NCBI RefSeq assembly: GCF_030161415.1
Contig: NZ_BSSU01000008.1
Coordinates: 124,001-188,000, forward strand
Direction: 5' to 3'
DNA: 64,000 bases
Origin: Thalassotalea eurytherma
GTDB lineage: Bacteria > Pseudomonadota > Gammaproteobacteria > Enterobacterales > Alteromonadaceae
Numbering within the stretch: the first letter of the stretch is position 1; each line of letters begins with the position of its first letter. Below are positions 29,652 through 36,562 of this stretch, one piece after another. The notes beneath the pieces are model-generated. The model saw only the letters and a list, made by a program, of their open reading frames with translations. It had not been told where the DNA came from and did no database searches. A program made the translations under genes and the position numbers.

Positions 29652-30005
29652 ATGAAATTACATTATATCGTTACCCTAGTGATACTGTTAACAGTATCTC
29701 CACTAAGTTTTGCTGAAAACAACTCAGGCAAGGCGAACATTTCCTATTACAAAATAGATGTGAGTCGTATCGTTATTTATGCCCTAGCACCAACCAAATT
29801 TTTAGACAACGCAGAATGTAATGGCACCACAGAAGCTAATGCCGTAGCAATTTCAACCGAACGAGAAAACTTTAGTGACTTATATGCTTCAGTGATGCTT
29901 GCCCACGCCCATAATAAACAAATCGCTTTTTGGTTAGATGGTGCGTGTACGCCGGCGATTGTCGGAGGCCCATTTCCTTCAGCTACAATGGTATATGTAC
30001 ATTAA
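29652..30005 (+). CDS. Small secreted protein with two conserved-looking cysteines
   Basis: The 117-residue protein has a signal peptide (residues 5-22, cleaved near SFA-EN). The mature part of about 95 residues has strands SRIVIYALAPTKFLD, then C-x-G and AVAISTERENFSDLYASVML, AHAHNKQIAFWLDGACTPAI. The pattern of a charged helix (FSDLYASVMLAHAHNK) between strands and two cysteines that could form one disulfide resembles small OB-fold-like exported proteins, including the B subunit of subtilase-type AB5 toxins, but identity is only by shape. No catalytic A-like partner is adjacent. Function unknown. Confidence 0.6.
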   Translation: MKLHYIVTLVILLTVSPLSFAENNSGKANISYYKIDVSRIVIYALAPTKFLDNAECNGTTEANAVAISTERENFSDLYASVMLAHAHNKQIAFWLDGACTPAIVGGPFPSATMVYVH

Positions 30006-30029
30006 GCAATATCCGATTGAGGAGACAAC

Positions 30030-30329
30030 ATGCCGATGCCCGTTGAGCAGAGAAAATCAATAAAACAATACGTCAGCTATTTGCTGTTAGTGACGACCAT
30101 TTTGTTGTTGTTCCCTTTGATTGCGATGCAATTTACAACACAAGTTCAATGGGCCCTAAATGACTTTATCGTGATGGCTGTAATGATTTTTTGTTTGGGC
30201 TCTGGCTATATTGGTTTAGCTTATTATTTACCTAAGAAAAAATGGTTATTCCTCTGCTTAACCGTATTGCTATTTTTATGGATTTGGGCTGAACTTGCGG
30301 TTGGTGTGTTTACCGATTTAGGCACCTGA
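30030..30329 (+). CDS. Small membrane protein, three predicted helices
   Basis: The 99-residue protein has a short polar start (MPMPVEQRKSIKQY), then hydrophobic segments at about 15-35, 45-68 and 73-95, joined by a basic loop (LPKKKW). A clear ribosome site, GAGGAGA, precedes the ATG. It follows the small secreted protein by 24 bases and is probably cotranscribed with it. I do not recognise a family. Confidence 0.65.
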   Translation: MPMPVEQRKSIKQYVSYLLLVTTILLLFPLIAMQFTTQVQWALNDFIVMAVMIFCLGSGYIGLAYYLPKKKWLFLCLTVLLFLWIWAELAVGVFTDLGT

Positions 30330-30438
30330 AGACGCATCTTAAATTTCTTTTTTTATTCACTAGAAATAAAAATGTAGCTAGCCGATACTAGCAATTAACT
30401 CGACAACAAACCTGTTGCTTAACATTAAGGAAAAAAGC

Positions 30439-30861
30439 ATGATTTCTCAGCTTGTAGCGCCTATGATTGCACTTATCATATTAACGTTTTTTGTATGGTG
30501 CTTAATGTATTACCGACGACTAAGTTATGTGATTCAACATAAAATACATGCCAATAAGCTTGAAACACCTGAGCAGTGTCAGTCAGTATTACCTGAATAT
30601 GTCAACAAACCATCAAATAACTTTAAAAACCTTTTTGAAGTACCCGTTGTATTTTATGTGTTAAGTAGTATAGCAATCATCACCAATAGCGCCGACAACA
30701 CTGTTACTTATTTAGCCTGGGCTTTTGTTGTTGCTAGAATAATACATAGTATTTTTCACTGCTATTCCAAGTCAGTAATGGCCCGGTTCTATATGTACCT
30801 GTTATCAAGCATTATCTTATGGCTGATGTTAGCTAAAGTGATAATGACATTGTTTTTATAA
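30439..30861 (+). CDS. MAPEG family membrane protein
   Basis: The 140-residue protein has four helices and the MAPEG layout: LIILTFFVWCLMYYRRLSYV, a loop with the conserved N-N-F-x-N-L-F-E-V-P-V (NNFKNLFEVPVVFYVLSSIA) and a late VVARIIHSIFHCYSKSVMAR. The R-x-x-H-S pattern is a family hallmark. Bacterial members are of unknown or glutathione-linked function. I start at the ATG at 30439, eight bases after TAAGGA, rather than at a TTG 24 bases earlier. It is in a rightward run with the NTF2-like and ABM genes. Confidence 0.85.
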   Translation: MISQLVAPMIALIILTFFVWCLMYYRRLSYVIQHKIHANKLETPEQCQSVLPEYVNKPSNNFKNLFEVPVVFYVLSSIAIITNSADNTVTYLAWAFVVARIIHSIFHCYSKSVMARFYMYLLSSIILWLMLAKVIMTLFL

Positions 30862-30893
30862 AGCTTATCAATAAGAGAAGGATTTCCTACAAT

Positions 30894-31358
30894 ATGATAT
30901 TTCAAAAATATGCGGTGGTATTTTGGCTTGCTGTGTTAGTAACATCTAATGCTCAAGCGCAAAACCTTGAAAAATTTGCTCAAGACTATTTCGATAAAAT
31001 GGTTGCTACTCAGGCACCTAACGCAACAGAAAAATCACTCGAAGAATACTTAGTCCTACTTACCGACGATGTCGGGCATTCGCATTTACCCTATGTGAGT
31101 GATGACTCGAGATTGCCAGATGGCAAAGCATCGATGCGTAAAGGCATGACTTTTTATTTAGGCAGTCACACCTATTATGACGCGAAGCTACTTAACGTAT
31201 TTACTTTTAATGATTCAGCTATTGCCATTCGCTATTCCAATCACGCCAAAGGCATTCACCCACAAAGTAAACAAGCGATTGAATATCAGCAAATTATGAT
31301 GGAAGTGTTAGAGATTGAAAATGGCAAAGTTGCGGTTATTCGAAAGTATCATGAATAA
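30894..31358 (+). CDS. Exported NTF2/SnoaL-like protein
   Basis: The 154-residue protein has a signal peptide (residues 6-22, SNAQA-QN). The mature part has the helix-helix-sheet order of the NTF2-like superfamily: NLEKFAQDYFDKMVATQAPN, LEEYLVLLTDDVGHSHLPYV, then strands ending in NHAKGIHPQS and MMEVLEIENGKVAVIRKYHE. The family binds or acts on varied small molecules; no catalytic set is evident. Its ribosome site AAGGA is well placed. It follows the MAPEG gene by 32 bases. Confidence 0.72.
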   Translation: MIFQKYAVVFWLAVLVTSNAQAQNLEKFAQDYFDKMVATQAPNATEKSLEEYLVLLTDDVGHSHLPYVSDDSRLPDGKASMRKGMTFYLGSHTYYDAKLLNVFTFNDSAIAIRYSNHAKGIHPQSKQAIEYQQIMMEVLEIENGKVAVIRKYHE

Positions 31359-31387
31359 CACCGTTACATTAACCAAAGAGGCATGTC

Positions 31388-31708
31388 ATGTTTGTCGTTA
31401 TCTTTAGAGCGAAAGCTGCGAAACAAGATAGTCAATATAGCGAAACAGTAACGCAACTCAGGCGTTTAGCGTTTGAGCAATATGGCTGTATTGAATTTGT
31501 TGCGATGAACGATGGCGACGATGAACTAACGCTTTCTTATTGGCAAGATGAACAAGCAATAAAAAGGTGGAAACAAGACACTAGTCACCTGCTCGCACAA
31601 AAACAGGGCCGTAACAAATGGTACCTAGATTACCGCGTTGAAGTGGCTCATATTACGCGTAGTTATCAATTTACCGCAGCAGATCGACCTAAATGGCTAA
31701 CACGATAA
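31388..31708 (+). CDS. Antibiotic-biosynthesis-monooxygenase (ABM) domain protein
   Basis: The 106-residue protein has the short dimeric ferredoxin-like fold of the ABM family: FVVIFRAKAAKQDSQYSETV, LRRLAFEQYGCIEFVAMNDG, ELTLSYWQDEQAIKRWKQDT and a C-terminal VEVAHITRSYQF. Such proteins include small quinol or haem-linked oxygenases. Its last 16 bases overlap the start of the broken sigma-factor gene, which suggests they were once translationally coupled. Function inferred from fold only. Confidence 0.8.
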   Translation: MFVVIFRAKAAKQDSQYSETVTQLRRLAFEQYGCIEFVAMNDGDDELTLSYWQDEQAIKRWKQDTSHLLAQKQGRNKWYLDYRVEVAHITRSYQFTAADRPKWLTR

Positions 31709-32248
31709 ATATAGAGAATATTTGGCAAGAATATCGTACGAGCTTAAAAAGCTTTTTGCAGTCAAAATTAAACAATAAAGATGACGTTGAAGATATTTTA
31801 CAAGAAGTACTCATTAAATTTTACAGTAAAATTCATATTCTCAACGATCTGTAAAGCATTAAACCTTTGGCTATTTCAAATAGCCAATAATGCGGTTATA
31901 GATTGTTATCGTCAGCAAAGCAAACAATCAGCACTGCAGCAAGAAACGTTATTGTTTGAACAAAGTGAAACCAATATAAAAGCCGAGCTTTCTCATTGCA
32001 TATCACCGTTTCTCACTATGCTAAACGAACACCAAGCGCAGCTGCTAACAACAATAGACATCAATGGATAGCCACAAAAAGCTTACGCTAAGCGCATGGG
32101 TTTAAGCTATTCAACATTAAAATCACAAGTTCAATCGGCTAGAGCCCGCCTAAAATCAACATTTGAATCCTGTTGCAACGACGAGATAGATAACAGTGGA
32201 AACCTGATGACATTTGATAAAAAATCAAGCGACTGCAAAAAGAGCTAA
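31693..32248 (+). pseudogene. SigZ-like ECF sigma factor, two nonsense mutations and one frameshift
   Basis: From ATG (31693-31695) the frame gives MANTINIENIWQEYRTSLKS, NKDDVEDILQEVLIKFYSKI and HILNDL then TAA. After an extra T in CCTTTGG (should read K-P-W-L-F) the next frame gives LWLFQIANNAVIDCYRQQSK and SHCISPFLTMLNEHQAQLLT, a TAG in ING*PQKAYAKRM, then GLSYSTLKSQVQSARARLKS and a cysteine-containing tail. These are regions 2 and 4 of an ECF sigma factor; the IANN-x-x-IDCYR and CCNDE tail resemble SigZ. Both stops are one base from CAA/CAG. Not functional as read. Confidence 0.82.
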
Positions 32249-32309
32249 ATAATTTTCGTCTTTTTATATCCTCCTTCGTCTTAGATATATAGACTGTAAA
32301 GAGTAAAAA

Positions 32310-33025
32310 ATGAAAATAGTAAGTTTTAAAATTTGGCTCTTTGTTTAACGTGTTACCGCTTTGCTTGACGCTAAAAACATTGGTTATGAAATTGAATACA
32401 TTAGCTTATCAAATAGACCTCAATGGTTTTTAGAGGTATCGCCTCACGGCCAAGTGCCTGTATTAATCACAGATAATGGCGATGCACTGTTTGAATCAGA
32501 TGCAATTGTAGAATATATCGAAGAAGTGACACCTCCCCTCGAAAGCCACATAACACCAGAGCAACGTGCACTTGATAGAGCATGGAGTTATATGGCAACA
32601 AAACATTATTTAAGTCAATGCTCAAGTATGCGAAGTCACGATGCTTCTACCTTCCAAGCAAGAGCGGAAAAACTGAATAGCATTTATCACAAGGCAAACG
32701 ATAAAGTTGCAGGGCTTTTTTCAAAGGCGAACAACTTAGTAATGTAGATATTGCTTGGCTTCCTGTCTTACATAGAGCTGATATTGCTGCAAAACACAGC
32801 CATATAGATCCACTCGCTGATTTCCCAAACGTTAAAGGTTGACAACAACACTTGTTAAACACTGGATTGTTTGCTCAATCTGTTGCCGATGATTTTGAAG
32901 ACAACGTTATTGCCTTTTACCTTAATGATGAAACCTACCTAGGCAAAGAGATAACATTATTTAAAACATGTGATAGCACCTGCAATTTAAGCACTACAAC
33001 TCGAGAACGTGCTGCTTGTTGCTAA
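32310..33025 (+). pseudogene. Glutathione S-transferase family gene, three lesions
   Basis: From ATG 32310 the frame reads MKIVSFKIWLFV, TAA, then RVTALLDAKNIGYEIEYISL, the GST block SPHGQVPVLITDNGDALFES, SDAIVEYIEEVTPPL and a helical C-terminal domain. After NDKVAGLF a missing T in a run of T breaks the frame; the next frame gives KGEQLSNVDIAWLPVLHRAD, then TGA in place of tryptophan, then a cysteine-rich end (CDSTCNLS, ERAACC). The usual C-P active-site pair before the first stop is also changed to W-L. The lesions are all single-base. The gene follows the broken sigma factor, so both may have been lost together. Confidence 0.8.
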
Positions 33026-33082
33026 AGTACTTAAGATAATATTTAAAGACGTGTACAAAGTGATAATTCTACTTGTAGCGTC

Positions 33083-33496
33083 GTGATATTTGCGAAACAA
33101 TGCGGTTTACTATTTCTATCGTTAAACAACTCAATGATTTTAAGCCGCTTTGTTGATTTCATCCGTTGCTACTGGTGGCAACTAACCCTCTTTATTATGC
33201 TATTGATCGCCGGTGGGTCGTTATTTCCTGCTGCGCAATTGCCATCTATGCCAGGGACAGATAAAACCCATCACTTTATCGGTTATGGCATCTTAATGTT
33301 CCCTGTTGCGCTTGCCAAGCCTAAGCACTTTTACATCATTGCGCTCGGTTTGATAGGTTTTGGCGGTTTAATAGAACTCATTCAACCTTACGTCAACCGA
33401 TATGGAGAGTGGCTAGATTTCTATGCCAATACTGGCGGGTTATTGTGTGGCTACCTTTTGGCTCGGTTGATTAACAAGTGGCAAGGCCGTAGATAA
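33083..33496 (+). CDS. VanZ-family small membrane protein
   Basis: The product has up to 137 residues and four helices. The VanZ-like block is present: LFPAAQLPSMPGTDKTHHFI with conserved D-K-x-x-H, then GYGILMFPVALA, and GLIELIQPYVNRYGEWLDFY with the E-x-x-Q and D-x-x-x-N motif. Family members are of unknown function in Gram-negatives. The start is uncertain: GTG at 33083 and ATG at 33134 (MILSRFVDF) both lack a good ribosome site; the later one leaves the family domain whole. Confidence 0.78.
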   Translation: MIFAKQCGLLFLSLNNSMILSRFVDFIRCYWWQLTLFIMLLIAGGSLFPAAQLPSMPGTDKTHHFIGYGILMFPVALAKPKHFYIIALGLIGFGGLIELIQPYVNRYGEWLDFYANTGGLLCGYLLARLINKWQGRR

Positions 33497-33589
33497 TCTA
33501 AAAAAACCTTTGTAAGTTGTTGTAAATCATTGACAATAGTCTAGTGTTATATAATAGGAATAGATAACAAGTGCTCAAAGGAAGTGATG

Positions 33590-33838
33590 ATGTTTACTGT
33601 ATTTTTAATATTTTTAGCGGTATGCGCTCCTATGTTAATTGGCATATGGATTAGTCGTTATCTAAAATATAAAGCACATGTAAATCGAGAGCTGCAGGTG
33701 TTGCAACAACAAATACAAGACAACTCATTGCCCGAATTAAGGCAAGAAGTTAGTGCGTTGAAAAAACGTGTTGTTACGTTAGAAGCGATTGTTACCAGTC
33801 ATGGCTATGAGCTAAACGAAAAAATATCTAACCTCTGA
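33590..33838 (+). CDS. Small membrane-anchored coiled-coil protein, PspB-like in form
   Basis: The protein has about 82 residues: one N-terminal helix (FTVFLIFLAVCAPMLIGIWI), a basic boundary (SRYLKYK) and a heptad-like helix to the end (LQVLQQQIQDN, LRQEVSALKKRVVTLEAIVT). This layout is that of phage-shock-type small proteins such as PspB, but the sequence is not close enough to say more. AAGGAAG is seven bases before the third of three in-frame starts (33590), which I choose. No PspA or PspC gene is nearby. Confidence 0.65.
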   Translation: MFTVFLIFLAVCAPMLIGIWISRYLKYKAHVNRELQVLQQQIQDNSLPELRQEVSALKKRVVTLEAIVTSHGYELNEKISNL

Positions 33839-33868
33839 TAGATAATATAAGCCATTTGGATTAAACAA

Positions 33869-34306
33869 TTGCAATCATATCGACATAAACAAACCGGCAC
33901 TGCGTTGCTGATTATTATGCTAAGTTCAGCTTGCATATTAATCATAGCAACATATGACATGGTGCAAGTGATGAACATTTCATTAGCTATTCTTGCCGTT
34001 GTCTCGATATTATTCTCCTCACTTACCGTTTACTTAGATGAAGATGCAATCAGCTGGCATTTTGGTATAAAGTTCTGGCATCGCTCTATTAAGTTAAACC
34101 AAATAGCTTCAGCTAAGATAATTACCACTAAATGGTATTACGGTTTAGGCATTCGTTTAACACCTGTTGGCTGGCTTTATACTGTATCGGGTAATCAAGC
34201 AATTGAATTGACTAAAGTGAATGGCGAAAGAGTTGCTATAGGCACTAACGATGCAAGCGGATTAATTGCTCAATTGAACAAACGTCATATTGACTTTAAT
34301 ACTTAA
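33869..34306 (+). CDS. Membrane protein with bacterial PH-like domain, unknown function
   Basis: The 145-residue protein has two helices (about 12-30 and 35-55), then a soluble part with strands: VYLDEDAISWHFGIKFWHRS, LNQIASAKIITTKWYYGLGI, PVGWLYTVSGNQAIELTKVN and a final helix. The order strand-strand-aromatic resembles the PH-like domain found in small bacterial membrane proteins. The start is a TTG at 33869, which is uncertain because no strong ribosome site is seen. No catalytic residues. It is in a run of small membrane-protein genes. Confidence 0.6.
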   Translation: MQSYRHKQTGTALLIIMLSSACILIIATYDMVQVMNISLAILAVVSILFSSLTVYLDEDAISWHFGIKFWHRSIKLNQIASAKIITTKWYYGLGIRLTPVGWLYTVSGNQAIELTKVNGERVAIGTNDASGLIAQLNKRHIDFNT

Positions 34307-34329
34307 ATGTGTAAAAAATTGGTGATAAT

Positions 34330-34734
34330 ATGATAAAAAACACAGTCATTCTATTAGTTGCAATAATACTTGGTTCTGCAGCTAATATGCTGTTTATCAT
34401 GCTTAGTGCTCAAGTGATCCCACCACCTGCTGGTGTCGATGTAAAAGATATTGAAAGCATTCGACAGTCAATGCACTTATATGAAACAAAACACTTTATT
34501 CCACCACTTTTGGCACACGCCATTGGTAGCTTTGTTGGCGCATTTATTGTCGCCAAATTTGCTTCAAATCACCAATTCACATTTGCTATGTTTATCGGCG
34601 CATTATTTTTAGCTGGTGGTATATCAATGGCTTTTCAACTACCCGCACCGACCTGGTTTACAATAGTAGATATTATTTGTGCCTATATTCCGATGGCTTG
34701 GTTTGGCTATCGATTAGCCACAAAAGAAGATTAA
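34330..34734 (+). CDS. Four-helix membrane protein of unknown function
   Basis: The 134-residue protein has hydrophobic segments at about 5-28, 58-80, 84-106 and 108-128, with a periplasmic-type loop after the first (IPPPAGVDVKDIESIRQSMH). Conserved-looking features are the P-P-P-A-G turn and HFIPPLLAHAIGSFVGAFIV. The ATG is 10 bases after GGTGAT. I do not recognise a named family. It follows the PH-like gene by 24 bases. Confidence 0.65.
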   Translation: MIKNTVILLVAIILGSAANMLFIMLSAQVIPPPAGVDVKDIESIRQSMHLYETKHFIPPLLAHAIGSFVGAFIVAKFASNHQFTFAMFIGALFLAGGISMAFQLPAPTWFTIVDIICAYIPMAWFGYRLATKED

Positions 34735-34941
34735 AGACTAACAAGGTCTTTTCACATTAAAATTATTGACCAACGCCTATTTTGATGGGCGTTCGGTCAT
34801 GTTCAATGACAAACTCACCTTTTAATTTCTCTTTGAATAAATCACAAAATATTTAAGCAAGACTCAATCTATCAACTACAATTTAAATAAACGATATTCA
34901 TTGTTATTTGCGCTGCCTTTTTTAATAAAAACTAACGGGGA

Positions 34942-35703
34942 ATGGAAATGATAGCTACTAGGAAAGAGCTTTTTCTTATTATTGCCACTATAGTTTTGTC
35001 TGCATTTCCTGCGCAGGCAGAAAACTGGGATTTTCAAATCAACCCATATATACAGGCAACAACCATAGAAGGTGATGCGGGTATTGGTGTCATTAACGCA
35101 GAAGATGTAACCGTTGATTTTGATAAAATTTTAGAAACATTAGATACTGGCGCAATGGTAAGCTTTAAAGGGGTTCATCGATCGGGTTGGGGCTTTATTG
35201 TTGACTATGCATTTATGGATCTTAAAGACGATATCGCCACACCAAGAGATGGTATTGCGAGCAGTAGAGTACGTCAGGGTGTTTTACATGTAGAAGGCCT
35301 CTACACTCAAAAAATTAATCAAGGCAATTTTGACTACCTGTTTGGCCTTAGATGGTGGGACAACGACTTCGATTTAGATGTCACGCTGCCTCAAGTTGAA
35401 CAAGACATCGCTATCAGAAAAGATGAGGACTGGGTTGATTACTTTATTGGGGCGCGATGGACAGCACCGATTAATCGTAGTTGGAGCTATTCATTACGAG
35501 GTGATTTAGGCATGGGCGGTGCCGATTTCACGTCAAGTTTTGAAGGTGGTGTTTTATATCACTTCAATAAAAAACATGCGTTAGATATAAAATATAAGGC
35601 AACGTTTGTTGATGTTGAAGATGGCGATCAAGGGCGGGTAGGATATTTTAAATACGATACGGTGAGTCATGGCCCTGTAATTGGCTACATGTATCAATTT
35701 TAA
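34942..35703 (+). CDS. Outer-membrane beta-barrel protein
   Basis: The 253-residue protein has a signal peptide (to about residue 27, FPAQA-EN). The mature part is a series of amphipathic strands: WDFQINPYIQATTI, GAMVSFKGVHRSGWGFIVDY, QGVLHVEGLYTQ, LFGLRWWDNDFDLDVTLPQV, YFIGARWTAPINRSWSYSLR and a terminal GPVIGYMYQF ending in phenylalanine, the usual BamA recognition signal. Such eight-strand-like barrels are often annotated only as outer-membrane proteins. Substrate and role are unknown. GGGG lies just upstream of the ATG. Confidence 0.75.
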   Translation: MEMIATRKELFLIIATIVLSAFPAQAENWDFQINPYIQATTIEGDAGIGVINAEDVTVDFDKILETLDTGAMVSFKGVHRSGWGFIVDYAFMDLKDDIATPRDGIASSRVRQGVLHVEGLYTQKINQGNFDYLFGLRWWDNDFDLDVTLPQVEQDIAIRKDEDWVDYFIGARWTAPINRSWSYSLRGDLGMGGADFTSSFEGGVLYHFNKKHALDIKYKATFVDVEDGDQGRVGYFKYDTVSHGPVIGYMYQF

Positions 35704-35777
35704 AGGCTACTTGTTACATGTTAGGTTTAAGGGAAAGATAATGTAATGGCATAGTTATTTATGCCCGAAGGGTGCAC

Positions 35778-36280
35778 CTAAATAAGATAAGGCTCGCTAG
35801 ATAAATCCTCTACCGTCACTAAATAGCGATCAAAACTTGCTGATAACAGCATAGCATTTTTCACATCATTAACTTTTCCTTTCATTTCAGTACCCTGCCC
35901 CTTGATGTCAACAACACACACATCAACTTAATCAACAATAAACGCTACCTTGTCATAGTTTGATTTCGAAATTTGGTTGCCAAATATTTTAACATGCAGG
36001 CCAGCTTTGTTTGAATAGTCCTGCATTAGGAGTCACATTTCAAATTTCAGTATTCTTCAAGCCAGAGTGTTAGCTGGCTCGACAACGTTCTGAGCACCTA
36101 CAAGACTTGTAGAGCAGACAATATAGTACCCAGATTGATTATAACTAACCGAGTTTCAGTTGAATTGTTTAGCAAAGTGGATTCAACTTTTGCTACGTCA
36201 TCTGGTTTACGTTCCTAGTTCAGTAATTCACCAGATAATACTGCAGAAGCTGTTTGTGTATACTCTTTCGAAACCAACAT
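35778..36280 (-). pseudogene. Decayed gene, family not recognised
   Basis: From ATG 36280 leftward: MLVSKEYTQTASAVLSGELL, N, TAG, then ERKPDDVAKVESTLLNNSTE and TRLVIIN. After at least one frame change, YYIVCSTSLVGAQNVVEPAN; then DYSNKAGLHVKIFGNQISKS, NYDKVAFIVD, TAA, VDVCVVDIKGQGTEMKGKVN and DVKNAMLLSASFDRYLVTVE up to TAG (35778-35780). The long stop-poor stretches with normal codon use show a former gene. I cannot name it. The stretch 36281-36490 holds nothing I can read. Confidence 0.5.
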
Positions 36281-36492
36281 TACCTTCCCGTGAGTCTGTA
36301 TCTGAATTTTTTAAGGACCCATTTAAGTAAATGAAATGGTTATCTAGATTAGCAAGTAAAAATAACAGTAGACCTTTGTATTAATTATCAACATTTGTAA
36401 ATGATTTGGCGCTAAGAATTAAAAAAATGAATCAATAAAAGTATTTTAAGGAAATCAAAAAAACTAATCATATGAAGTAGTTATAAAAAACA

Positions 36493-36528
36493 TAAAAAAA
36501 GACTGCTTCACCTGACATGAAACAGTCT
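36493..36528 (-). terminator. Terminator after hutU
   Basis: AGACTG-C-TTCA (36500-36510) pairs with TGAA-A-CAGTCT (36518-36528), one mismatch, and is followed on the minus strand by seven T. It lies 34 bases beyond the hutU stop. Confidence 0.75.
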
Positions 36529-36562
36529 GAATAAAATTGTAGTGACAATCTACCAATAACAA

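Noticed and set aside
29652-30005. AB5-type toxin B subunit
   Set aside because: Only a general resemblance in size and shape; no A subunit gene is present and no sequence signature could be confirmed.
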